From Siphonodentalium dalli (taxonomy: Eukaryota > Mollusca > Scaphopoda > Gadilida > Siphonodentaliidae), in contig CP136064.1 of NCBI GenBank assembly GCA_032622095.1, positions 1,798,001 through 1,862,000 on the forward strand: 64,000 nt of DNA, in the 5' to 3' direction. The notes under the pieces were generated by a model. The model had not been told where the DNA came from. It ran no database searches and worked only from the letters and a program-made list of their open reading frames with translations. Shown one piece after another: positions 11,132-24,637 of this stretch. Position 1 is the stretch's first letter. Every line of letters begins with the position of its first letter. The translations under genes and the position numbers were made by a program.

Positions 11132-12963
11132 ACTTAAAGGGACATAAGTAACACAGTCACCAACTTTAAGGGGTGTCTGCTATAGACTGGTTCCATGGTG
11201 GAGTACGGTTGGATATTTTCAATTTGGCGCATGTTTCTCCATACCGCGCCATGTCAAATCTGGCCCTATCCGAATCGGGTTGTCATTTACAATGACTGCA
11301 GAAAATATATATCTTCATGGTGGAATGCAAATGTATGTTTAAAGGAACAGATGTATCTCAACTTAAAGGGACATAAGTAACACAGTCACCAACTTTAAGG
11401 GGTATCTGCTATAGACTGGTTCCATGGTGGAGTACGGTTGGATATTTTCTATTTGGCGCATGTTTCTCCATACCGCGCCATGTCAAATCTGGCCCTATCC
11501 GAATCGGGTTGTCATTTACAATGACTGCAGAAAATATATATCTTCATGGTGGAATGCAAATGTATGTTTAAAGGAACAGATGTATCTCAACTTAAAGGGA
11601 CATAAGTAACACAGTCACCAACTTTAAGGGGTATCTGCTATAGACTGGTTCCATGGTGGAGTACTGTTGGATATTTTCAATTTGGCGCATGTTTCTCCAT
11701 ACCGCGCCATGTCAAATCTGGCCATATCCGAATCGGGTTGTCATTTACAATGACTACAGAAAATAAATAGCTTCATGTTGGAATGCAAATGTATGTTTAA
11801 AGGAACAGATGTATCTGAACTTAAAGGGACATAAGTAACACAGTCACCAACTTTAAGGGGTATCTGCTATAGACTGGTTCCATGGTGGAGTACGGTTGGA
11901 TATTTTCTATTTGGCGCATGTTTCTCCATACCGCGCCATGTCAAATCTGGCCATATCCGAATCGGGTTGTCATTTACAATGACTACAGAAAATAAATATC
12001 TTCATGTTGGAATGCAAATGTATGTTTAAAGGAACAGATGTATCACAACTTAAAGGGACATAAGTAACACTGTCACCAACTTTAAGGGGTATCTGCTATA
12101 GACTGGTTCCATGGTGGAGTACTGTTGGATATTTTCAATTTGGCGCATGTTTCTCCATACCGCGCCATGTCAAATCTGGCCATATCCGAATCGGGTTGTC
12201 ATTTACAATGACTACAGAAAATAAATATCTTCATGTTGGAATGCAAATGTATGTCTAAAGGAACAGATGTATCTCAACTTAAAGGGACATAAGTAACACA
12301 GTCACCAACTTTAAGGGGTGTCTGATATAGACTGGTTCCATGGTGGAGTACGGTTGGATATTTTCAATTTGGCGCATGTTTCTCCATACCGCGCCATGTT
12401 AATTCTGGCCATATCCGAATCGGGTTGTCATTTACAATGACTACAGAAAATAAATATCTTCATGTTGGAATGCAAATGTATGTTTAAAGGAACAGATGTA
12501 TCTCAACTTAAAGGGACATAAGTAACACAGTCACCAACTTTAAGGGGTGTCTGCTATAGACTGGTTCCATGGTGGAGTACGGTTGGATATTTTCAATTTG
12601 GCGCATGTTTCTCCATACCGCGCCATGTCAAATCTGGCCCTATCCGAATCGGGTTGTCATTTACAATGACTGCAGAAAATATATATCTTCATGGTGGAAT
12701 GCAAATGTATGTTTAAAGGAACAGATGTATCTCAACTTAAAGGGACATAAGTAACACAGTCACCAACTTTAAGGGGTATCTGCTATAGACTGGTTCCATG
12801 GTGGAGTACGGTTGGATATTTTCAATTTGGCGCATGTTTCTCCATACCGCGCCATGTCAAATCTGGCCATATCCGAATCGGGTTGTCATTTACAATGACT
12901 GCAGAAAATAAATATCTTCATGTTGGAATGCAAATGTATATTTAAAGGAACAGATGTATCTCA
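11132..12963 (+). repeat. 8-monomer higher-order unit, copy 1
   Basis: Monomers 48-55, 1832 bp. The diagnostic series is two successive open-frame units (the second with TTTTCTATTT), a GTACTG unit with AAATAGCTTC, a unit with TATCACAAC followed by ACACTGTC, a TATGTCTAAAGG unit, a CTGATATAG/TTAATTC unit, an open-frame unit and a TATATTTAAAGG unit. The same series follows immediately. Confidence 0.85.
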
Positions 12964-14795
12964 ACTTAAAGGGACATAAGTAACACAGTCACCAACTTTA
13001 AGGGGTGTCTGCTATAGACTGGTTCCATGGTGGAGTACGGTTGGATATTTTCAATTTGGCGCATGTTTCTCCATACCGCGCCATGTAAAATCTGGCCCTA
13101 TCCGAATCGGGTTGTCATTTACAATGACTGCAGAAAATATATATCTTCATGGTGGAATGCAAATGTATGTTTAAAGGAACAGATGTATCTCAACTTAAAG
13201 GGACATAAGTAACACAGTCACCAACTTTAAGGGGTATCTGCTATAGACTGGTTCCATGGTGGAGTACGGTTGGATATTTTCTATTTGGCGCATGTTTCTC
13301 CATACCGCGCCATGTCAAATCTGGCCCTATCCGAATCGGGTTGTCATTTACAATGACTGCAGAAAATATATATCTTCATGGTGGAATGCAAATGTATGTT
13401 TAAAGGAACAGATGTATCTCAACTTAAAGGGACATAAGTAACACAGTCACCAACTTTAAGGGGTATCTGCTATAGACTGGTTCCATGGTGGAGTACTGTT
13501 GGATATTTTCAATTTGGCGCATGTTTCTCCATACCGCGCCATGTAAAATCTGGCCATATCCGAATCGGGTTGTCATTTACAATGACTACAGAAAATAAAT
13601 AGCTTCATGTTGGAATGCAAATGTATGTTTAAAGGAACAGATGTATCTGAACTTAAAGGGACATAAGTAACACAGTCACCAACTTTAAGGGGTATCTGCT
13701 ATAGACTGGTTCCATGGTGGAGTACGGTTGGATATTTTCTATTTGGCGCATGTTTCTCCATACCGCGCCATGTCAAATCTGGCCATATCCGAATCGGGTT
13801 GTCATTTACAATGACTACAGAAAATAAATATCTTCATGTTGGAATGCAAATGTATGTTTAAAGGAACAGATGTATCACAACTTAAAGGGACATAAGTAAC
13901 ACTGTCACCAACTTTAAGGGGTATCTGCTATAGACTGGTTCCATGGTGGAGTACTGTTGGATATTTTCAATTTGGCGCATGTTTCTCCATACCGCGCCAT
14001 GTCAAATCTGGCCATATCCGAATCGGGTTGTCATTTACAATGACTACAGAAAATAAATATCTTCATGTTGGAATGCAAATGTATGTCTAAAGGAACAGAT
14101 GTATCTCAACTTAAAGGGACATAAGTAACACAGTCACCAACTTTAAGGGGTGTCTGATATAGACTGGTTCCATGGTGGAGTACGGTTGGATATTTTCAAT
14201 TTGGCGCATGTTTCTCCATACCGCGCCATGTCAATTCTGGCCATATCCGAATCGGGTTGTCATTTACAATGACTACAGAAAATAAATATCTTCATGTTGG
14301 AATGCAAATGTATGTTTAAAGGAACAGATGTATCTCAACTTAAAGGGACATAAGTAACACAGTCACCAACTTTAAGGGGTGTCTGCTATAGACTGGTTCC
14401 ATGGTGGAGTACGGTTGGATATTTTCAATTTGGCGCATGTTTCTCCATACCGTGCCATGTCAAATCTGGCCCTATCCGAATCGGGTTGTCATTTACAATG
14501 ACTGCAGAAAATATATATCTTCATGGTGGAATGCAAATGTATGTTTAAAGGAACAGATGTATCTCAACTTAAAGGGACATAAGTAACACAGTCACCAACT
14601 TTAAGGGGTATCTGCTATAGACTGGTTCCATGGTGGAGTACGGTTGGATATTTTCAATTTGGCGCATGTTTCTCCATACCGCGCCATGTCAAATCTGGCC
14701 ATATCCGAATCGGGTTGTCATTTACAATGACTGCAGAAAATAAATATCTTCATGTTGGAATGCAAATGTATATTTAAAGGAACAGATGTATCTCA
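12964..14795 (+). repeat. 8-monomer higher-order unit, copy 2
   Basis: Monomers 56-63, 1832 bp. It matches the previous block unit by unit. Differences seen: GTAAAATC in place of GTCAAATC near 13085 and 13543, TCAATTC in place of TTAATTC near 14231, and CGTGCC near 14453. Its last two monomers are also the first two of the 14-monomer duplication, so that event came after this one or shared an edge with it. Confidence 0.85.
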
Positions 14796-17541
14796 ACTTA
14801 AAGGGACATAAGTAACACAGTCACCAACTTTAAGGGGTGTTTGCTATAGACTGGTTCCATGGTGGAGTACGGTTGGATATTTTCAATTTGGCGCATGTTT
14901 CTCCATACCGCGCCATGTCAAATCTGGCCATATCCGAATCGGGTTGTCATTTACAATGACTACAGAAAATAAATATCTTCATGTTGGAATGCAAATGTAT
15001 GTTTAAAGGAACAGATGTATCTCAACTTAAAGGGACATAAGTAACACAGTCACCAACTTTAAGGGGTATCTGCTATAGACTGGTTCCATGGTGGAGTACG
15101 GTTGGATATTTTCAATTTGGCGCATGTTTCTCCATACCGCGCCATGTCAAATCTGGCCATATCCGAATCGGGTTGTCATTTACAATGACTGCAGAAAATA
15201 AATATCTTCATGTTGGAATGCAAATGTATGTTTAAAGGAACAGATGTATCTCAACTTAAAGGGACACAAGTAACACAGTCACCAACTTTAAGGGGTGTCT
15301 GATATAGACTGGTTCCATGGTGGAGTACGGTTGGATATTTTCAATTTGGCGCATGTTTCTCCATACCGCGCCATGTCAATTCTGGCCATATCCGAATCGG
15401 GTTGTGATTTACAATGACTACAGAAAATAAATATCTTCATGTTGGAATGCAAATGTATGTTTAAAGGAACAGATGTATCTCAACTTAAAGGGACATAAGT
15501 AACACAGTCACCAACTTTAAGGGGTGTCTGCTATAGACTGGTTCCATGGTGGAGTACGGTTGGATATTTTCAATTTGGCGCATGTTTCTCCATACCCCGC
15601 CATGTCAAATCTGGCCCTATCCGAATCGGGTTGTCATTTACAATGACTGCAGAAAATATATATCTTCATGGTGGAATGCAAATGTATGTTTAAAGGAACA
15701 GATGTATCTCAACTTAAAGGGACATAAGTAACACAGTCACCAACTTTAAGGGGTATCTGCTATAGACTGGTTCCATGGTGGAGTACGGTTGGATATTTTC
15801 AATTTGGCGCATGTTTCTCCATACCGCGCCATGTCAAATCTGGCCATATCCGAATCGGGTTGTCATTTACAATGACTACAGAAAATAAATATCTTCATGT
15901 TGGAATGCAAATGTATGTTTAAAGGAACAGATGTATCTCAACTTAAAGGGACATAAGTAACACAGTCACCAACTTTAAGGGGTATCTGCTATAGACTGGT
16001 TCCATGGTGGAGTACGGTTGGATATTTTCAATTTGGCACATGTTTCTCCATACCGCGCCATGTCAAATCTGGCCATATCCGATTCGGGTTGTCATTTACA
16101 ATGACTGCAGAAAATATATATCTTCATGGTGGAATGCAAATGCATGTTTAAGGGAACAGATGTATCTCAACTTAAAGGGACATAAGTAACACAGTCACCA
16201 ACTTTAAGGGGTATCTGCTATAGACTGGTTCCATGGTGGAGTACGGTTGGATATTTTCAATTTGGCACATGTTTCTCCATACCGCGCCATGTCAAATCTG
16301 GCCATATCCGAATCGGGTTGTCATTTACAATGACTACAGAAAATAAATATCTCCATGTTGGAATGCAAATGTATGTTTAAAGGAACAGATGTATCTCAAC
16401 TTAAAGGGACATAAGTAACACAGTCACCAACTTTAAGGGGTATCTGCTATAGACTGGTTCCATGGTGGAGTACGGTTGGATATTTTCAATTTGGCGCATG
16501 TTTCTCCATACCGCGCCATGTCAAATCTGGCCCTATCCGAATCGGGTTGTCATTTACAATGACTGCAGAAAATATATATCTTCATGGTGGAATGCAAATG
16601 TATGTTTAAAGGAACAGATGTTTCTCAACTTAAAGGGACATAAGTAACACAGTCACCAACTTTAAGGGGTATCTGCTATAGACTGGTTCCATGGTGGAGT
16701 ACGGTTGGATATTTTCTATTTGGCGCATGTTTCTCCATACCGCACCATGTCAAATCTGGCCATATCCGAATCGGGTTGTCATTTACAATGACAACAGAAA
16801 ATAAATATCTCCATGTTGGAATGCAAATGTATGTTTAAAGGAACAGATGTATCTCAACTTAAAGGGACATAAGTAACAGTCACCAACTTTAAGGGGTATC
16901 TGCTATAGACTGGTTCCATGGTGGAGTACGGTTGGATATTTTCAATTTGGCGCATGTTTCTCCATACCGCGCCATGTCAAATCTGGCCCTATTCGAATCG
17001 GGTTGTCATTTACAATGACTGCAGAAAATAAATATCTTCATGTTGGAATGCAAATGTATGTTTAAAGGAACAGATGTATCTCAACTTAAAGGGACATAAG
17101 TAACACAGTCACCAACTTTAAGGGGTGTCTGATATAGACTGGTTCCATGGTGGAGTACGGTTGGATATTTTCAATTTGGCGCATGTTTCTCCATACCGCG
17201 CCATGTCAATTCTGGCCATATCCGAATCGGGTTGTCATTTACAATGACTACAGAAAATAAATATCTTCATGTTGGAATGCAAATGTATGTTTAAAGGAAC
17301 AGATGTATCTCAACTTAAAGGGACATAACTAACACAGTCACCAACTTTAAGGGGTGTCTGATATAGACTGGTTCCATGGTGGAGTACGGTTGGATATTTT
17401 CAATTTGGCGCATGTTTCTCCATACCGCGCCATGTCAATTCTGGCCATATCCGAATCGGGTTGTCATTTACAATGACTACAGAAAATAAATATCTTCATG
17501 TTGGAATGCAAATGTATGTTTAAAGGAACAGATGTATCTCA
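14338..17541 (+). repeat. 14-monomer higher-order unit, copy 1
   Basis: Monomers 62-75, 3204 bp. Private markers: CGTGCC near 14453, GTGATTTAC near 15406, CCCCGCC near 15597, TGCATGTTTAAGGG near 16142, CGCACC near 16743, and the 227-bp monomer at 16857-17083. All recur 3204 bp downstream. It ends with two CTGATATAG/TCAATTC units in a row. Confidence 0.9.
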
Positions 17542-20516
17542 ACTTAAAGGGACATAAGTAACACAGTCACCAACTTTAAGGGGTGTCTGCTATAGACTGG
17601 TTCCATGGTGGAGTACGGTTGGATATTTTCAATTTGGCGCATGTTTCTCCATACCGTGCCATGTCAAATCTGGCCCTATCCGAATCGGGTTGTCATTTAC
17701 AATGACTGCAGAAAATATATATCTTCATGGTGGAATGCAAATGTATGTTTAAAGGAACAGATGTATCTCAACTTAAAGGGACATAAGTAACACAGTCACC
17801 AACTTTAAGGGGTATCTGCTATAGACTGGTTCCATGGTGGAGTACGGTTGGATATTTTCAATTTGGCGCATGTTTCTCCATACCGCGCCATGTCAAATCT
17901 GGCCATATCCGAATCGGGTTGTCATTTACAATGACTGCAGAAAATAAATATCTTCATGTTGGAATGCAAATGTATATTTAAAGGAACAGATGTATCTCAA
18001 CTTAAAGGGACATAAGTAACACAGTCACCAACTTTAAGGGGTGTTTGCTATAGACTGGTTCCATGGTGGAGTACGGTTGGATATTTTCAATTTGGCGCAT
18101 GTTTCTCCATACCGCGCCATGTCAAATCTGGCCATATCCGAATCGGGTTGTCATTTACAATGACTACAGAAAATAAATATCTTCATGTTGGAATGCAAAT
18201 GTATGTTTAAAGGAACAGATGTATCTCAACTTAAAGGGACATAAGTAACACAGTCACCAACTTTAAGGGGTATCTGCTATAGACTGGTTCCATGGTGGAG
18301 TACGGTTGGATATTTTCAATTTGGCGCATGTTTCTCCATACCGCGCCATGTCAAATCTGGCCATATCCGAATCGGGTTGTCATTTACAATGACTGCAGAA
18401 AATAAATATCTTCATGTTGGAATGCAAATGTATGTTTAAAGGAACAGATGTATCTCAACTTAAAGGGACACAAGTAACACAGTCACCAACTTTAAGGGGT
18501 GTCTGATATAGACTGGTTCCATGGTGGAGTACGATTGGATATTTTCAATTTGGCGCATGTTTCTCCATACCGCGCCATGTCAATTCTGGCCATATCCGAA
18601 TCGGGTTGTGATTTACAATGACTACAGAAAATAAATATCTTCATGTTGGAATGCAAATGTATGTTTAAAGGAACAGATGTATCTCAACTTAAAGGGACAT
18701 AAGTAACACAGTCACCAACTTTAAGGGGTGTCTGCTATAGACTGGTTCCATGGTGGAGTACGGTTGGATATTTTCAATTTGGCGCATGTTTCTCCATACC
18801 CCGCCATGTCAAATCTGGCCCTATCCGAATCGGGTTGTCATTTACAATGACTGCAGAAAATATATATCTTCTTGGTGGAATGCAAATGTATGTTTAAAGG
18901 AACAGATGTATCTCAACTTAAAGGGACATAAGTAACACAGTCACCAACTTTAAGGGGTATCTGCTATAGACTGGTTCCATGGTGGAGTACGGTTGGATAT
19001 TTTCAATTTGGCGCATGTTTCTCCATACCGCGCCATGTCAAATCTGGCCATATCCGAATCGGGTTGTCATTTACAATGACTACAGAAAATAAATATCTTC
19101 ATGTTGGAATGCAAATGTATGTTTAAAGGAACAGATGTATCTCAACTTAAAGGGACATAAGTAACACAGTCACCAACTTTAAGGGGTATCTGCTATAGAC
19201 TGGTTCCATGGTGGAGTACGGTTGGATATTTTCAATTTGGCACATGTTTCTCCATACCGCGCCATGTCAAATCTGGCCATATCCGATTCGGGTTGTCATT
19301 TACAATGACTGCAGAAAATATATATCTTCATGGTGGAATGCAAATGCATGTTTAAGGGAACAGATGTATCTCAACTTAAAGGGACATAAGTAACACAGTC
19401 ACCAACTTTAAGGGGTATCTGCTATAGACTGGTTCCATGGTGGAGTACGGTTGGATATTTTCAATTTGGCACATGTTTCTCCATACCGCGCCATGTCAAA
19501 TCTGGCCATATCCGAATCGGGTTGTCATTTACAATGACTACAGAAAATAAATATCTCCATGTTGGAATGCAAATGTATGTTTAAAGGAACAGATGTATCT
19601 CAACTTAAAGGGACATAAGTAACACAGTCACCAACTTTAAGGGGTATCTGCTATAGACTGGTTCCATGGTGGAGTACGGTTGGATATTTTCAATTTGGCG
19701 CATGTTTCTCCATACCGCGCCATGTCAAATCTGGCCCTATCCGAATCGGGTTGTCATTTACAATGACTGCAGAAAATATATATCTTCATGGTGGAATGCA
19801 AATGTATGTTTAAAGGAACAGATGTTTCTCAACTTAAAGGGACATAAGTAACACAGTCACCAACTTTAAGGGGTATCTGCTATAGACTGGTTCCATGGTG
19901 GAGTACGGTTGGATATTTTCTATTTGGCGCATGTTTCTCCATACCGCACCATGTCAAATCTGGCCATATCCGAATCGGGTTGTCATTTACAATGACAACA
20001 GAAAATAAATATCTCCATGTTGGAATGCAAATGTATGTTTAAAGGAACAGATGTATCTCAACTTAAAGGGACATAAGTAACAGTCACCAACTTTAAGGGG
20101 TATCTGCTATAGACTGGTTCCATGGTGGAGTACGGTTGGATATTTTCAATTTGGCGCATGTTTCTCCATACCGCGCCATGTCAAATCTGGCCCTATTCGA
20201 ATCGGGTTGTCATTTACAATGACTGCAGAAAATAAATATCTTCATGTTGGAATGCAAATGTATGTTTAAAGGAACAGATGTATCTCAACTTAAAGGGACA
20301 TAAGTAACACAGTCACCAACTTTAAGGGGTGTCTGATATAGACTGGTTCCATGGTGGAGTACGGTTGGATATTTTCAATTTGGCGCATGTTTCTCCATAC
20401 CGCGCCATGTCAATTCTGGCCATATCCGAATCGGGTTGTCATTTACAATGACTACAGAAAATAAATATCTTCATGTTGGAATGCAAATGTATGTTTAAAG
20501 GAACAGATGTATCTCA
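17542..20516 (+). repeat. 14-monomer higher-order unit, copy 2 (13 monomers)
   Basis: Monomers 76-88, 2975 bp. All private markers of copy 1 are present, including the 227-bp monomer (20061-20287). Differences found by marker comparison: A at 18534 for G at 15330, T at 18872 for A at 15668, and the ACATAACT variant at 17329 not repeated. Only one CTGATATAG/TCAATTC unit closes this copy, so it is one monomer short. The very low divergence points to a recent event or an assembly duplication. Confidence 0.9.
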
Positions 20517-23500
20517 ACTTAAAGGGACATAAGTAACACAGTCACCAACTTTAAGGGGTGTCTGCTATAGACTGGTTCCATGGTGGAGTACGGTTGGATA
20601 TTTTCAATTTGGCGCATGTTTCTCCATACCGCGCCATGTCAAATCTGGCCCTATCCGAATCGGGTTGTCATTTACAATGACTGCAGAAAATATATATCTT
20701 CATGGTGGAATGCAAATGATTGTTTAAAGGAACAGATGTATCTCAACTTAAAGGGACATAAGTAACACAGTCACCAACTTTAAGGGGTATCTGCTATAGA
20801 CTGGTTCCATGGTGGAGTACGGTTGGATATTTTCTATTTGGCGCATGTTTCTCCATACCGCGCCATGTCAAATCTGGCCATATCCGAATCGGGTTGTCAT
20901 TTACAATGACTACAGAAAATAAATATCTTCATGTTGGAATGCAAATGTATGTTTAAAGGAACAGATGTATCACAACTTAAAGGACATAAGTAACACCGTC
21001 ACCAACTTTAAGGGGTATCTGCTATAGACTGGTTCCATGGTGGAGTACTGTTGGATATTTTCAATTTGGCGCATGTTTTTCCATACCGCGCCATGTCAAT
21101 TCTGGCCATATCCGAATCGGGTTGTCATTTACAATGACTACAGAAAATAAATATCTTCATGTTGGAATGCAAATGTATGTTTAAAGGAACAGATGTATCA
21201 CAACTTAAAGGGACATAAGTAACACCGTCACCAACTTTAAGGGGTATCTGATTTAGACTGGTTCCATGGTGGAGTACTGTTGGATATTTTCAATTTGCCG
21301 CATGTTTCTCCATACCGCGCCATGTCAAATCTGGCCATATCCGAATCGGGTTGTCATTTACAATGACTACAGAAAATAAATATCTTCATGTTGGAATGCA
21401 AATGTATGTTTAAAGGAACAGATGTATCTCAACTTAAAGGGACATAAGTAACACAGTCACCAACTTTAAGGGGTATCTGCTATAGACTGGTTCCATGGTG
21501 GAGTACGATTGGATATTTTCAATTTGGCGCATGTTTCTCCATGCCGCGCCATGTCAAATCTGGCCCTATCCGATTCGGGTTGTCATTTACAATGACTGCA
21601 GAAAATATATATCTTCATGGTGGAATGCAAATGTATGTTTAAAGGAACAGATGTATCTCAACTTAAAGGGACATAAGTAACACTGTCACCAACTTTAACG
21701 GGTATCTGCTATAGACTGGTTCCATGGTGGAGTACGGTTGGATATTTTCAATTTGGCGCATGTTTCTCCATACCGCGCCATGTCAATTCTGGCCATATCC
21801 GAATCGGGTTGTCATTTACAATGACTACAGAAAATAAATATCTTCATGTTGGATTGCAAATGTATGTTTAAAGGAACAGATGTATCTCAACTTAAAGGGA
21901 CATAAGTAACACAGTCACCAACTTTAAGGGGTGTCTGCTACAGACTGGTTCCATGGTGGAGTACGGTTGGATATTTTCAATTTGGCGCATGTTTCTCCAT
22001 ACCGCGCCATGTCAAATCTGGCCATATCCGAATCGGGTTGTCATTTACAATGACTACAGAAAATAAATATCTTCATGTTGGAATGCAAATGTATGTTTAA
22101 AGGAACAGATGTATCTCAACTTAAAGGGACATAAGTAACACAGTCACCAACTTTAAGGGGTGTCTGCTATTAACTGGTTCCATGGTGGAGTACGGTTGGA
22201 TATTTTCAATTTGGCGCATGTTTCTCCATACCGCGCCATGTCAAATCTGGCCCTATCCGAATCGGGTTGTCATTTACAATGACTGCAGAAAATATATATC
22301 TTCATGGTGGAATGCAAATGTATGTTTAAAGGAACAGATGTATCTCAACTTAAAGGGACATAAGTAACACAGTCACCAACTTTAAGGGGTATCTGCTATA
22401 GACTGGTTCCATGGTGGAGAACGGTTGGATATTTTCTATTTGGCGCATGTTTCTCCATACCGCGCCATGTCAAATCTGGCTATATCCGAATCGGGTTGTC
22501 ATTTACAATGACTACAGAAAATAAATATCTTCATGTTGGAATGCAAATGTATGTTTAAAGGAACAGATGTATCACAACTTAAAGGGACATAAGTAACACC
22601 GTCACCAACTTTAAGGGGTATCTGATTTAGACTGGTTCCATGGTGGAGTACTGTTGGATATTTTCAATTTGGCGCATGTTTCTCCATACCGCGCCATGTC
22701 AAATCTGGCCATATCCGAATCGGGTTGTCATTTACAATGACTACAGAAAATAAATATCTTCATGTTGGAATGCAAATGTATGTTTAAAGGAACAGATGTA
22801 TCTCAACTTAAAGGGACATAAGTAACACAGTCACCAACTTTAAGGGGTATCTGCTATAGACTGGTTCCATGGTGGAGTACGGTTGGATATTTTCAATTTG
22901 GCGCATGTTTTTCCATACCGCGCCATGTCAAATCTGGCCATATCCGAATCGGGTTGTCATTTACAATGACTGCAGAAAATATATATCTTCATGGTGGAAT
23001 GCAAATGTATGTTTAAAGGAACAGATGTATCTCAACTTAAAGGGACATAAGTAACACAGTCACCAACTTAAAGGGGTATCTGCTATAGACTGGTTCCATG
23101 GTGGAGTACGATTGGATATTTTCAATTTGGCGCATGTTTCTCCATGCCGCGCCATGTCAAATCTGGCCCTATCCGATTCGGGTTGTCATTTACAATGACT
23201 GCAGAAAATATATATCTTCATGGTGGAATGCAAATGTATGTTTAAAGGAACAGATGTATCTCAACTTAAAGGGACATAAGTAACACTGTCACCAACTTTA
23301 ACGGGTATCTGCTATAGACTGGTTCCATGGTGGAGTACGGTTGGATATTTTCAATTTGGCGCATGTTTCTCCATACCGCGCCATGTCAATTCTGGCCATA
23401 TCCGAATCGGGTTGTCATTTACAATGACTACAGAAAATAAATATCTTCATGTTGGATTGCAAATGTATGTTTAAAGGAACAGATGTATCTCAACTTAAAG

Positions 23501-24637
23501 GGACATAAGTAACACAGTCACCAACTTTAAGGGGTGTCTGCTACAGACTGGTTCCATGGTGGAGTACGGTTGGATATTTTCAATTTGGCGCATGTTTCTC
23601 CATACCGCGCCATGTCAAATCTGGCCATATCCGAATCGGGTTGTCATTTACAATGACTACAGAAAATAAATATCTCCATGTTGGAATGCAAATGTATGTT
23701 TAAAGGAACAGATGTATCTCAACTTAAAGGGACATAAGTAACACAGTCACCAACTTTAAGGGGTATCTGCTATAGACTGGTTCCATGGTGGAGTACGGTT
23801 GGATATTTTCAATTTGGCGCATGTTTCTCCATACCGCGCCATGTCAAATCTGGCCATATCCGAATCGGGTTGTCATTTACAATGACTGCAGAAAATATAT
23901 ATCTTCATGGTGGAATGCAAATGTATGTTTAAAGGAACAGATGTATCTCAACTTAAAGGGACATAAGTAACACAGTCACCAACTTAAAGAGGTGTCTGAT
24001 TTAGAATGGTTCCATGGTGGAGTACGGTTGGATATTTTCAATTTGGCGCATGTTTCTCCATACCGCGCCATGTCTAATCTGGCCATATCCGAATCGGGTT
24101 GTCATTTACAATGACTGCAGAAAATATATATCTTCATGGTGGAATGCAAATGAATGTTTAAAGGAACAGATGTATCTCAACTTAAAGGGACATAAGTAAC
24201 ACAGTCACCAACTTAAAGAGGTGTCTGATTTAGAATGGTTCCATGGTGGAGTACGGTTGGATATTTTCAATTTGGCGCATGCTTCTCCATACCGCGCCAT
24301 GTCAAATCTGGCCATATCCGAATCGGGTTGTCATTTACAATGACTGCAGAAAATAAATATCTTCATGTTGGAATGCAAATGTATGTTTAAAGGAACAGAT
24401 GTATCTCAACTTAAAGGGACATAAGTAACACAGTCACCAACTTTAAGGGGTGTCTGATATAGACTGGTTCCATGGTGGAGTACGGTTGGATATTTTCAAT
24501 TTGGCGCATGTTTCTCCATACCGCGCCATGTCAATTCTGGCCATATCCGAATCGGGTTGTCATTTACAATGACTACAGAAAATAAATATCTTCATGTTGG
24601 AATGCAAATGTATGTTTAAAGGAACAGATGTATCTCA
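20517..24637 (+). repeat. 18-monomer higher-order unit, copy 1
   Basis: Monomers 89-106, 4121 bp. Private markers: AAATGATTG, a 228-bp monomer (20975-21202), GTACGATTGG with ATGCCGCG, TTAACGGG, TTGGATTGCAAAT, CTGCTACAG, CTGCTATTAACTGG and GAGAACGG. A three-monomer group (GTACGATTGG, TTGGATTGC and CTACAG units) occurs twice inside, 1603 bp (seven monomers) apart, at 21432 and 23035, so an older seven-monomer duplication is nested within the unit. Confidence 0.9.
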
